Shown: one piece after another, positions 15,895 through 24,247 of the stretch
How the letters are laid out: each line of letters begins with the position of its first letter
Numbering within the stretch: the stretch's first letter is position 1
NCBI GenBank assembly: GCA_051877515.1
Contig: JBJEIY010000002.1
Location: 1-64,000, forward strand
From: XBB1006 sp051877515
GTDB lineage: Bacteria; Bacillota; Clostridia; Lachnospirales; Lachnospiraceae
Direction: 5' to 3'
Length of the DNA: 64,000 nucleotides
Program-made: the position numbers and the translations under genes
The notes under the pieces: model-generated
The model's input: only the letters and a program-made list of their open reading frames with translations
Databases searched by the model: none
Told to the model about the DNA's origin: nothing

Positions 15895-16040
15895 TCAAAA
15901 AGCGCCCCACTTTGAATAATGGCTACAACGGTATGTTATCCATCCTCAGACATGATTAGGTTTTCCTGATTTTATTACCGGATAAAACAAATCCCCACAC
16001 TATATATAATACGTATTAAAACTCGATTTCCCTTCTTTAG
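15895..16040 (-). pseudogene. Decayed third unit of the duplicated gene pair
   Basis: Two remnants fill most of the 15819-16129 gap. At 15895-15933 the minus strand still reads YRCSHYSKWGAF and a stop, the end of the small Cys-rich protein, with its earlier part disrupted. At about 16000-16038 a 39-base stretch matches, with five differences, the 3' end and downstream palindrome of the 350-residue gene (after copy A at 11590-11630). The order repeats the [350-residue gene]-[Cys-rich]-[350-residue gene] pattern, so at least three tandem units existed. Confidence 0.6.
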
Positions 16041-16042
16041 GC

Positions 16043-16079
16043 ACAAAAAATAATGCGGGAAACATGCTGTTTCCCGCAT
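16043..16079 (-). terminator. Intrinsic terminator of the UDG-fold/cREC operon
   Basis: On the minus strand ATGCGGGAAACA and TGTTTCCCGCAT form a 12-base perfect stem with a three-base loop, followed by TATTTTTTG. It lies 50 bases after the stop at 16130. Confidence 0.85.
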
Positions 16080-16129
16080 CTACTTTGTATACACTCTGAA
16101 GAGATGCTCATCATCTCTTTTTTGCAAAA

Positions 16130-16813
16130 TCATAAGTTGAAAAACTCTTTAATTCGTTTCATATCGTGAAATGATTTTTCCGCTAAACATCCATGTGAAG
16201 GATGTCTGTATCCAACAATTGGAATATCTTTATCGTCAATACAAACAGTTCCTATTGTTGCACTTTTGACAGCTTCCATCTTTGGTCCATCATTTGCTAT
16301 TTTAACCCTGCCAAGAATACTCTCAACCGCAGGAAGCATCCCAGTTCCACACACAACAATGAGTTTGGGCTTACATTGCCTTATTTCCTCCAACAATTCG
16401 CCCTTTTGCTGTTTTGCACATTGTCGAATGGTTTGATCTTCAGCGCTACCCTTACCAGCCTCCTTTTTTAAATTAACGACGGCGACTCTTCTCATCTGTT
16501 CATGCTGCATATCAGAATTCATCTTAGATGCCTTCTCCGAAAACTCCCCGCCATCTAGTAATGCTGTTGTCCACCTTGCAACATTAAACCAAGTCCTTCC
16601 TTCATCCGTTCTTGTCCCTAAAGACTCCCTCAAATCGTCTCCAAGGTTTGCATTATTTGGATCCTTCAATATATAGAGGATGCTCTCGTATTTATCTGGA
16701 CACACAATGCCATCCTTTACAAATGTTTCAATTCCGTATTTTTCTTTCCATCTTCCAAAAAAATCGTCTGTCATTTGTTTTTTTCCCATGCAAGATTTAT
16801 TATTTACTTCCAA
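16130..16813 (-). CDS. Uracil-DNA-glycosylase-fold protein (short paralogue)
   Basis: A 227-residue protein with the landmarks of the UDG superfamily: ILYILKDPNNANLGDD in the place of the GE-x-PG loop, VAVVNLKKEAGKGSAED in the middle, KPKLIVVCGTGMLPAV for the central strand, and GYRHPSHG near the end, matching the HPS-type motif 2. The residue set differs from classical Ung, so uracil excision cannot be assumed. It overlaps the cREC gene by 10 bases. The start is uncertain: TTG 16813, ATG 16789 or ATG 16774. It is paralogous to the protein at 17072-17953. Confidence 0.7.
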   Translation of the reverse strand: MEVNNKSCMGKKQMTDDFFGRWKEKYGIETFVKDGIVCPDKYESILYILKDPNNANLGDDLRESLGTRTDEGRTWFNVARWTTALLDGGEFSEKASKMNSDMQHEQMRRVAVVNLKKEAGKGSAEDQTIRQCAKQQKGELLEEIRQCKPKLIVVCGTGMLPAVESILGRVKIANDGPKMEAVKSATIGTVCIDDKDIPIVGYRHPSHGCLAEKSFHDMKRIKEFFNL

Positions 16814-17091
16814 TATCGTTGTATCATTCGCTCCATATTTGCTCGACCTACCGGATTTGCCGTATGTATATCGATTGGATAATATGTACCTCTTTCAACG
16901 AGATAATCCAGGATTCTAATTGCATCGCCTCCATCTGATGCATAATCTCCTAAATCATGATCCAAGTCTATGAGTTCAATCATTACCCCATCCTTTTCGG
17001 CGTTCTCTATTATCTTAATTGTTTCATTTACAGACTTTGTACCAACATATCCATCGGGTACAGTTCTGAGATCATCTACCCATATCTTCAT
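16804..17091 (-). CDS. Cyclic-phosphate processing receiver-like protein (cREC)
   Basis: A 95-residue single-domain protein with a receiver fold: KIWVDDLRTVPDGY (acidic DD at the end of strand 1), IDLDHDLGDYASDGGDAI (the D-x-DHDLG signature of the cREC family) and a final strand PIDIHTANPVG. The family is linked in the literature to RNA-end or cyclic-phosphate chemistry in conflict and repair systems; I rely on memory for this. It overlaps the upstream UDG-fold gene by 20 bases and the downstream one by 10, so the three are co-translated. Confidence 0.75.
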   Translation of the reverse strand: MKIWVDDLRTVPDGYVGTKSVNETIKIIENAEKDGVMIELIDLDHDLGDYASDGGDAIRILDYLVERGTYYPIDIHTANPVGRANMERMIQRYWK

Positions 17092-17953
17092 TTTCTTTTA
17101 ACCATTTAAAATATTGTTCATGCACTTTATTGCAATGTTCTTCATCACTTTTAACATAACTTGGGTGATATGCCTCTATTAGAGCAATACTACTATCTAT
17201 TTTGGATGTATCAAATAATTTAGCGATACTTTTTCCGTATGTACCACAGAAAACAATTATAGTAGGCTTTATTAAATGGTTTATTTGTTCATATATTAAT
17301 CCCTGTATCTTCTCGTCATTTAAGTATTCCGTAAAATGCTGCCCTGCAAGGGACAGTGTACTATCCACTCTAGTCCCACCCCCAATTTTCTTTATATTCA
17401 CCACCGCTATTTTTCTAATTGTACTAATATACTCATCATTTTTTGTCCTATATTGATATTTATTCTTTTTCTTTTCACTTAGATGGTCAAATTTATTAAT
17501 GTATGGATTAATGTCTCCACCTGATTGAAATCTGAAATCATAGTCTGAGCAACCATTATATTCATCATTTTTGGTCTCTTCTAATGTTCTTGTTAACTTA
17601 GCAATTCTCATCCATGTAGGAAAAGTACCGATTTGAATATCGTCAAATTCATTTTCTGTAAAATCAAAAACCTTTTCTCCCCACTTTTCTATATATTGTT
17701 TTACTATATTCAGTGCGCTATTCTCATCATCTACACTTAATCCGATAGATGGCTCTTTCATAATAAATAACGGTCTAAAATCTGTGTTGCTACACCAATC
17801 TTTCGGAGATACTACTCCATCCATAAAAAACGGTATTTCATATGCCAATTCAGCACATAATCCTCCTTTATCGAATAGCCATTCTCTTACCGTTTTTTCG
17901 TATCTTGTCATGTATTCCTTGCGTAATTTATAGTATTCTTGTACATTAATCAT
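17072..17953 (-). CDS. Uracil-DNA-glycosylase-fold protein (long paralogue)
   Basis: A 293-residue paralogue of the protein at 16130-16813. LFIMKEPSIGLS takes the motif 1 position, IAVVNIKKIGGG corresponds to the middle strand, KPTIIVFCGTYGKSI to the central strand and EAYHPSYV to the HPS motif. The N-terminal 60 residues contain an extra helix. GGAGGAG precedes the ATG, so this is the first gene of the operon. The role is unknown; DNA damage recognition or a defence function are both possible. Confidence 0.7.
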   Translation of the reverse strand: MINVQEYYKLRKEYMTRYEKTVREWLFDKGGLCAELAYEIPFFMDGVVSPKDWCSNTDFRPLFIMKEPSIGLSVDDENSALNIVKQYIEKWGEKVFDFTENEFDDIQIGTFPTWMRIAKLTRTLEETKNDEYNGCSDYDFRFQSGGDINPYINKFDHLSEKKKNKYQYRTKNDEYISTIRKIAVVNIKKIGGGTRVDSTLSLAGQHFTEYLNDEKIQGLIYEQINHLIKPTIIVFCGTYGKSIAKLFDTSKIDSSIALIEAYHPSYVKSDEEHCNKVHEQYFKWLKENEDMGR

Positions 17954-18275
17954 TGATTACTCCTCCGCACTTTTTAGACATATTTTTTTTCATCCTTTAT
18001 TCTGGTTCTTAACGAAACTGCCTTCAATACCTCCACCTACTGCAACGCTCAGAAGAGCATTGCCTGTTTATTGCAAATAATCACGATTTCTGCCATATTA
18101 TCAATTTTACATTATCACAATTACATTATTTTGTACATGTGTTGTCATTTTTTTGCATTAGCCGTTTAACAATTCACAAAATAGCCGATAATGAAGCAAA
18201 ATACTTTTCAATGTATTCTCAATTAGCCAAATATTTTAAGCAAAAAAAGAGCCATAACTAACATTTTACATGAAT
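17954..18275. other. Intergenic region upstream of the UDG-fold operon
   Basis: No gene is seen in this A+T-rich stretch. An inverted repeat (GCAACGCTC / GAGCATTGC, 18041-18062) lacks a following T tract on either strand. The promoter of the UDG-fold operon should lie here, but I could not pick a convincing -35/-10 pair. Confidence 0.5.
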
Positions 18276-18308
18276 ACAAAAACCCCGGCAGATCACTCTA
18301 CCGGGGTT
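18276..18308 (-). terminator. tRNA-Gln terminator
   Basis: On the minus strand AACCCCGG and CCGGGGTT flank a 12-base loop and are followed by TTTTG, five bases past the tRNA 3' end. Confidence 0.8.
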
Positions 18309-18313
18309 GTTAG

Positions 18314-18386
18314 CTGGCCCACAAGGATTCGAACCTTGAAAATGACGGAGTCAGAGTCCGCTGCCTTACCGTTTGGCTATGGGCCA
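18314..18386 (-). tRNA. tRNA-Gln (anticodon CTG)
   Basis: A cloverleaf is readable on the minus strand: acceptor arms TGGCCCA and TGGGCCA with discriminator G, anticodon arm GCGGA-CTCTGAC-TCCGT giving anticodon CTG, and T arm with GGTTCGAATCC. CCA is not encoded. In this organism Gln-tRNA is probably made through the GatCAB operon at 52-55 kb. Confidence 0.95.
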
Positions 18387-18406
18387 ATATGTCGTCAACA
18401 AAACTC

Positions 18407-18435
18407 ATTATACATACCTTGAGGGTAAAATGCAA
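18407..18435 (-). promoter_or_regulatory. Sigma-A promoter of tRNA-Gln
   Basis: TTGCAT, a 17-base spacer and a perfect TATAAT read toward the tRNA, with the -10 about 20 bases before its 5' end. Confidence 0.8.
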
Positions 18436-18504
18436 GTACTTTTTGATTTTTTTATACCATAAATGCATTTCCACCTTTTCGGTCTGTCCAAATAGCGAAA
18501 TGTA

Positions 18505-19149
18505 CTAATAATGAACTTCCCCATCTACTATGGAATACTCCACTTCCTCTCCCAGCTCCGGGCATAGTTGTCCATCGGACTGCTCCTGCAGGGCTTTCAC
18601 ATACTCCTGGGCTTTGGAAGCTTCAAACATGCATTTCATGCGGATGGTTTCCTGATAATCCGTATCCAGCACAGGGATTTCCTCTTTGGCGCAGAAGTAC
18701 TGCACCTTTCCCAGCAAGGTGTACGGAATCTCAATGGTTGCGATCTGCCCCAGTGACTGAACTGCCAGCGTGCAGTTCTTCAGCCCCTCCTGCAGGGAGC
18801 CCTGATAAGCCCGCACTAATCCGCCGGTTCCAAGGAGGGTGCCGCCAAAGTATCTAGTCACTACTGCCACCACGTTATAGATACCCTCTTTTTCCAACAC
18901 ATCTAACATGGGACGTCCTGCGGTTCCGGAGGGTTCCCCATCATCGGAAAACTTCTTCGCCTCGCCGTTTCTTCCTATGATATAGGCATAGCAGTTGTGT
19001 CTGGCATCATAATACTTCTTCTTCATCTGTGCCACGAATTCCATGGCCTCCTGTTCAGTCTCTGCAGGCTGAATGTGGGCTATGAACCGGGATTTTTTCT
19101 CCACGATCTCACCCTCGCCGCCCTGAAATACTTTTTTATCCAATGCCAT
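18505..19149 (-). CDS. yigZ: YigZ/IMPACT family protein (UPF0029)
   Basis: A 214-residue protein of the YigZ family. The N-terminal domain contains KSRFIAHI, KKYYDARHNCYAYIIG, FSDDGEPSGTAGRPML and VTRYFGGTLLGTGGLVRAY, all strongly conserved; the C-terminal DUF1949 ferredoxin-like part ends near EYSIVDGEVHY. The family is linked to translation or RNA-related functions, without a firm activity. ATG 19149 is preferred to 19203 because family proteins begin close to the conserved domain. Confidence 0.93.
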   Translation of the reverse strand: MALDKKVFQGGEGEIVEKKSRFIAHIQPAETEQEAMEFVAQMKKKYYDARHNCYAYIIGRNGEAKKFSDDGEPSGTAGRPMLDVLEKEGIYNVVAVVTRYFGGTLLGTGGLVRAYQGSLQEGLKNCTLAVQSLGQIATIEIPYTLLGKVQYFCAKEEIPVLDTDYQETIRMKCMFEASKAQEYVKALQEQSDGQLCPELGEEVEYSIVDGEVHY

Positions 19150-19237
19150 ACGTTTCCCTGCCTTTTCCTTTTTCCGGTTTCTGACCGGACAACCTACTGA
19201 CAATATAACATTCCTTCGTTTTGCTTACAAGATAGAC

Positions 19238-19266
19238 TTTATTATTTCCTTTATATTTGGTATAAT
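19238..19266 (+). promoter_or_regulatory. Probable promoter of the PBP1A gene
   Basis: A perfect TATAAT at 19261-19266 has a weak -35 (TTTATT) at 17 bases. It lies 56 bases before the preferred start. Confidence 0.45.
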
Positions 19267-19321
19267 CATCTTTGTAGTTGTTCATTCGAGATGCATGTTT
19301 CATGCAATCAAGGAGGTTATT

Positions 19322-21952
19322 ATGAACTATAGCAAGAAAAGCACAACCAAGAAGCGAAAACAGCTTCGTTCCAAGAAAACGAAGATGATGCATCACTTTT
19401 TCCTGATCTTTGGAAAAACCCTGTTGATCCTGTTTTTCGCCCTGATCATTGTTGGGTGTTGTGCAGGCTTCGGCATATACAAAGGAATTCTGGCCTCTGC
19501 GCCGGATATCGACTCCATTGATGTGTCACCCACCGGTTATCTTTCTACCGTATATGATGTTGGTGGCGAAGAGATTGATACTCTGGTATCCGCAGGAGCT
19601 AACCGCCAGTATGTTACCATAGATAAAATCCCGAAGGATCTTCAGCATGCTTTTGTTGCCATTGAAGATGAACGGTTCTATGAGCATAATGGTATTGACT
19701 TAAAAGGAATCGTCCGTGCCGGTATGACAGGTCTGTTGAGTGGAGGTCATTTTTCGCAGGGTGCCAGCACCATTACCCAGCAGCTTTTGAAGAATAATGT
19801 CTTTACCGACTGGGTGCATGAAGAAAACATGGCCCAGAAAGTAAAACGTAAAATCCAGGAACAGTATCTGGCTGTCCAGCTGGAGAAGAAAGTCAACAAC
19901 AAAGACTGGATCCTTGAAAACTATTTAAACAGTATTAACTTAGGTCAGAATACTTTGGGTGTTCAGGCTGCATCCCTGCGGTACTTCGGAAAAGATGTCT
20001 CCGAATTGACACTCTCCGAATGTGCAGTAATCGCCGCCATTACCCAGAACCCTTCTGCCAATAACCCTATCTCCTATCCGGAGAACAATGAGGTCCGTAA
20101 GAATAAGACCCTGAAGAATATGCTGGATCAGGGCTACATTACCGAAGGTGAGTATAAGGATGCTATGGAGGATGATGTATACTCCCGCATTGAACAGATT
20201 AACAATACTCTGCAGGAAACCTCTCATTCCTCTTATTTTGTGGACGAGCTGATTGAACAGTTAGCAGAAGACCTCACCACACTGAAAGGATATTCCGAAA
20301 CACAGGCTTACAAGCTTATCTACAGCGGCGGTCTGAAGATCTACTCTACCCAGGATTCCAGGATCCAGACTATCTGCGAGGAAGAGCTTTCCGACAGCAG
20401 CAACTATCCTTCCGAACAGTATTACATCAACTGGTATGCAAAATACGAAGATAAAGACGGAAATGTATCTGCACTGACAGAGCAGAATATCCTTAGTTAT
20501 TATAAAAAGACCAAGGGTAAGAGCTATACCCTGGATTACAACAGCAAAGAAGCGGCTGATGCGGCTGTAAATGCCTACAAAGCCCATGTTCTTGAGGATG
20601 GCGGATCTTTCGTGGAAGGTTCGGAAAGCATCCTTTACATCCCACAGCCTCAGGCTTCCATTACCATCATAGACCAGACCACAGGTGAGGTAAAAGCCTT
20701 AGTGGGAGGGCGTGGTGCAAAACAGGGCAGTATGACATTAAACCGGGCCTCCAATACCTATCGGCAACCCGGTTCCACCTTTAAAGTTCTGGCTGCTTAT
20801 GCACCGGCTATTGATACCGGCGGTAAAACCCTGGCTTCTGTACAGGATGATGCTCCCTACAAGAAAACAGACGGCACTCCATTGAAAAACTACGATGGCG
20901 TCTATGGCGGGTTTACCACCTTCCGGCAAGGAATCACAAAATCCATTAACGTAGTGGCAGTAAAAACATTAGAAGATGTCACACCTCAGGTTGGTTACGA
21001 TTATTTACTGAATTTCGGATTTACCTCCCTGTCTAATCAGGATATTGTCCAGGTTCTTTGTCTGGGCGGTATCTCCAAGGGTGTTTCTAACCTGGAACTG
21101 ACTGCGGCTTACGCAACGATTGCCAACAGCGGCACTTATACAAAACCAAGATTTTATACCAAGGTTCTGGACCACGAGGGAAATGTTCTCATCGACAACA
21201 CTCCTCAGACCCATACGGTGTTAAAAGAATCCACAGCCTGGCTGTTAACCAATGCCATGGAAGATGTTATCACCAAGGGAACCGGAACACGTGCCAGATT
21301 CTCGGGAATGGCCATTGCCGGAAAATCCGGTACCACCACTTCCAACCGGGATGCTTTATTTGCAGGCTTCACCCCTTATTACACCTGCGTAGTCTGGGGC
21401 GGATATGATGACAACTCCACCATGTCTTCTACCGGTTATGTAAAAGATCTATGGCGTTCCATCATGAGCCAGATCCATAGTGGATTGGAATACAAAGACT
21501 TCGCAAAGCCGGAGGATATCGTAACGGCCAAGATCTGTACCAAATCCGGTCTTCTTGCCATTGACGGAGTCTGCAATCACGATCCCAGAGGAAGCTGCGT
21601 AAGAACCGAATACTTTGCTTCCGGAAGCGCTCCTACCGAATACTGTGATCACCATATTAAGGTGGACATCTGCTCCAAATCCAAAAAGGCTGCCGGAGCA
21701 TATTGCCCGAAGTCACAGGTTGTTTCCAAAATCTATATCATCGGCGGTTCCAGTAACTCCGGAGACGGAAAATACCTGTTGCCCAAAGATTTTGAGACAA
21801 ATACCTGCAGTATACACGGACCCGGCGCCAATAACACCGATTCCGGTATTCCATCTCAGAATCCGGTAGAGTCTCCTGACGAAGATGGAAACGAACCGGA
21901 GCCGGAAGAACCTTCCAATGAGCCGGAGTTACCCAGAGAACTAACCCGTTGA
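19322..21952 (+). CDS. Penicillin-binding protein 1A, transglycosylase/transpeptidase
   Basis: An 876-residue class A PBP acting in septal and lateral peptidoglycan synthesis. A short basic cytoplasmic part and one membrane helix precede a GT51 domain (EDERFYEHNGID, GASTITQQLLKN, QEQYLAVQLEKK, NSINLGQN). The transpeptidase has PGSTFK (S-x-x-K), KSINVVAVKT (S-x-N) and GKSGTT (K-S-G). The C-terminal region is Pro/Glu/Ser-rich, with Cys-containing segments. The start at 19322 is set by AGGAGG six bases upstream; an in-frame ATG at 19295 lacks one. Confidence 0.95.
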   Translation: MNYSKKSTTKKRKQLRSKKTKMMHHFFLIFGKTLLILFFALIIVGCCAGFGIYKGILASAPDIDSIDVSPTGYLSTVYDVGGEEIDTLVSAGANRQYVTIDKIPKDLQHAFVAIEDERFYEHNGIDLKGIVRAGMTGLLSGGHFSQGASTITQQLLKNNVFTDWVHEENMAQKVKRKIQEQYLAVQLEKKVNNKDWILENYLNSINLGQNTLGVQAASLRYFGKDVSELTLSECAVIAAITQNPSANNPISYPENNEVRKNKTLKNMLDQGYITEGEYKDAMEDDVYSRIEQINNTLQETSHSSYFVDELIEQLAEDLTTLKGYSETQAYKLIYSGGLKIYSTQDSRIQTICEEELSDSSNYPSEQYYINWYAKYEDKDGNVSALTEQNILSYYKKTKGKSYTLDYNSKEAADAAVNAYKAHVLEDGGSFVEGSESILYIPQPQASITIIDQTTGEVKALVGGRGAKQGSMTLNRASNTYRQPGSTFKVLAAYAPAIDTGGKTLASVQDDAPYKKTDGTPLKNYDGVYGGFTTFRQGITKSINVVAVKTLEDVTPQVGYDYLLNFGFTSLSNQDIVQVLCLGGISKGVSNLELTAAYATIANSGTYTKPRFYTKVLDHEGNVLIDNTPQTHTVLKESTAWLLTNAMEDVITKGTGTRARFSGMAIAGKSGTTTSNRDALFAGFTPYYTCVVWGGYDDNSTMSSTGYVKDLWRSIMSQIHSGLEYKDFAKPEDIVTAKICTKSGLLAIDGVCNHDPRGSCVRTEYFASGSAPTEYCDHHIKVDICSKSKKAAGAYCPKSQVVSKIYIIGGSSNSGDGKYLLPKDFETNTCSIHGPGANNTDSGIPSQNPVESPDEDGNEPEPEEPSNEPELPRELTR

Positions 21953-21993
21953 AATCTTATAAAAACAGGTGCTGTGAAACGCACTACATCATA

Positions 21994-22026
21994 AAAGTGC
22001 CCCGCAAATGCGGGGCACTTTCTGTT
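21994..22026. terminator. Bidirectional terminator between PBP1A and glnN
   Basis: A perfect stem (AAAGTGCCCCGC / GCGGGGCACTTT) with an AAAT loop lies between the convergent genes, with T-rich sequence on the plus strand and an A tract that serves the minus strand. Confidence 0.88.
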
Positions 22027-22063
22027 TATGATATCACTCTTTCTATTTCATTCCTGCGATTGT

Positions 22064-24160
22064 TTATACGTTAAACATCATATCGCCGTAAGATGGCATA
22101 GGCCAGATTCGCTTATCTACCATCATTTCCAGTTCATCTACCGGTTTCCGAAGCTCATCCATTGCTTTTACAACCGTGCTGCGGTAATACTCTGCGGTCT
22201 CTTTCGCACTGTTTGCCGGCACTTTTTCTATCACCTTCTGCAGTCCTTCATATGCTGCATTGGTTTCCTCCAGCTTCTTACTTACAGCCTGCAGAATCTC
22301 TCTCTGCACTTGTGCACCCACACCGGCTTTTTCCACATCCAGAACGGTTCTGGCCAGCTGCTCGGTATATTCCATTACAGACGGAATGATCTGCTTACCT
22401 ACAATATCGATCATGGCTCTTGCCTCAATGTTCATCTGTTTTGCGTAAGTATCATATTTGATCTCAACTCTGGATAAAAGCTCTTTTTCCGTAAAGACAT
22501 GGAATCTCTCGAACATGTCTATGGTCTGCTCTTCCTTTAAGCAGTCAATTGCATCCACCATGCTGGGATAATTCGGAAGTCCCCGTTTTGCTGCTTCAGC
22601 TTCCCATTCCTTGGTATAACCGTTTCCGTTGAAAACGATACGGCTATGAGCACCAGCCTCCCGCTGGATATAGGCAAGAATGGCACTGTCCCTATCCTCT
22701 GCCTTCTCCAGTTCATCACAAGCCTCTGCAAAAGCCTCTGCTACAATGGTATTTAATACGATATTCGGTGATGCTACACTGTCAGAAGAACCGCACATAC
22801 GGAATTCAAACTTATTTCCTGTAAAAGCAAATGGAGAAGTACGGTTTCTGTCTGTTGCATCTGCCATAAAATCAGGAATCGTGGCAACACCGGTAGTCAG
22901 TGCCTTGCCTTCGATTCTTCTGGTAGCACTTCCGGTGGTGATCACCTGCTCCAGAATATCGGTAAGCTGCTCTCCTAAGAAGATGGAAATGATCGCAGGC
23001 GGTGCCTCATGTGCACCCAGACGATGCTCATTTCCCACACAGGAAGCCGACTCCCTTAATAATCCTGCATGTTTGTCCACTGCTTTGATGATACAGGTCA
23101 GTACCAGTAAAAACTGAAGGTTCTTATCCGGCTCACTTCCCGGATCCAGCAGATTGATTCCGTCATTGGTCATTAAGGACCAGTTGTTATGTTTTCCGGA
23201 ACCATTCACACCTGCGAATGGTTTCTCGTGAAGCAGACATTTCATGCCATGTCTGTGAGCTACTTTTCTTAAAGTTTCCATTACAAGCTGATTATGGTCT
23301 ACCGCAATGTTTACCGGCTCATAAATCGCAGCAAACTCGTGCTGCGCCGGAGCTACCTCATTATGCTGTGTCTTGGCAGGAATACCGTATTTCCACAGAT
23401 CCTCATTCAGATCCTTCATGAAGCCTCCGATACGCTCACGGATGCTTCCATAGTAATGGTCATCCATTTCCTGTCCTTTCGGCGGCATTGCTCCAAATAA
23501 AGTTCTTCCGGTAAAGAGAAGGTCTTTCCGCTTCTCATACAAACTCCGGTCGATCAGGAAATACTCCTGTTCTGCTCCCACACTGGGTGTTACCCTGGTA
23601 GAAGTCGTATTACCCATAAGACGCAACAGGCGGATGGACTGATCATTGATCGCCTGCATAGACTTCAATAATGGTGTTTTTGCATCCAGAGACTCTCCGG
23701 TATAGGAACAAAAAGCGGTAGGAATACATAACGTAGCTCCTGCACTTCCTTCCCGGATAAAGGCCGGTGAGGTACAATCCCAGGTCGTATATCCACGTGC
23801 TTCAAAAGTTGCACGTAATCCGCCGGATGGGAATGACGATGCATCCGACTCTCCTTTGATCAACTCTTTTCCGGAAAAATCCAGTAATACCTTTCCATTC
23901 TGAGGCGCTGAGACAAAGGAATCATGTTTCTCTGCAGTGATTCCTGTCAGGGGTTGAAACCAATGGGTAAAATGCGTAGCACCTTTGCTGATGGCCCAGT
24001 TCTTCATGGCCTCGGCAACTACATCTGCAATGGACGGATCCAGCTCTGCTCCCTCCTCGATGGTACGTTTTAGTTTTTCGTACACCTTCTTCGGAAGATA
24101 ATCCTGCATCGCAGCATCATCAAATACGTTTGCTCCGTAAATCTCTGAAATGTTCATCAT
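22064..24160 (-). CDS. glnN: Glutamine synthetase type III
   Basis: A 698-residue protein of the GSIII class, making glutamine from glutamate, ammonia and ATP in the cytoplasm. It has the GSIII-typical THFTHWFQPLTG, SFPSGGLRATFEARGYTTWD and VGAEQEYFLID (metal-binding Glu), then KTQHNEVAPAQHE, FAGVNGSGKHNNWS and DRNRTSPFAFTGNKFEFR. Length and motifs fit a full gene. GGAAAG lies before two adjacent ATGs. The aldolase gene is 87 bases upstream on the same strand. Confidence 0.97.
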   Translation of the reverse strand: MMNISEIYGANVFDDAAMQDYLPKKVYEKLKRTIEEGAELDPSIADVVAEAMKNWAISKGATHFTHWFQPLTGITAEKHDSFVSAPQNGKVLLDFSGKELIKGESDASSFPSGGLRATFEARGYTTWDCTSPAFIREGSAGATLCIPTAFCSYTGESLDAKTPLLKSMQAINDQSIRLLRLMGNTTSTRVTPSVGAEQEYFLIDRSLYEKRKDLLFTGRTLFGAMPPKGQEMDDHYYGSIRERIGGFMKDLNEDLWKYGIPAKTQHNEVAPAQHEFAAIYEPVNIAVDHNQLVMETLRKVAHRHGMKCLLHEKPFAGVNGSGKHNNWSLMTNDGINLLDPGSEPDKNLQFLLVLTCIIKAVDKHAGLLRESASCVGNEHRLGAHEAPPAIISIFLGEQLTDILEQVITTGSATRRIEGKALTTGVATIPDFMADATDRNRTSPFAFTGNKFEFRMCGSSDSVASPNIVLNTIVAEAFAEACDELEKAEDRDSAILAYIQREAGAHSRIVFNGNGYTKEWEAEAAKRGLPNYPSMVDAIDCLKEEQTIDMFERFHVFTEKELLSRVEIKYDTYAKQMNIEARAMIDIVGKQIIPSVMEYTEQLARTVLDVEKAGVGAQVQREILQAVSKKLEETNAAYEGLQKVIEKVPANSAKETAEYYRSTVVKAMDELRKPVDELEMMVDKRIWPMPSYGDMMFNV

Positions 24161-24247
24161 ATGCTTTCCTTTCTTATTGAATGATTTGATTTACTGTATT
24201 TCCCCCACTGTGTTTAGCCTGTTTTGCTTTCCCCATTGTGTCTTAAA

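Noticed and set aside
18041..18062. Inverted repeat GCAACGCTC/GAGCATTGC as a terminator
   Set aside because: No T tract on either strand and no gene ends nearby.
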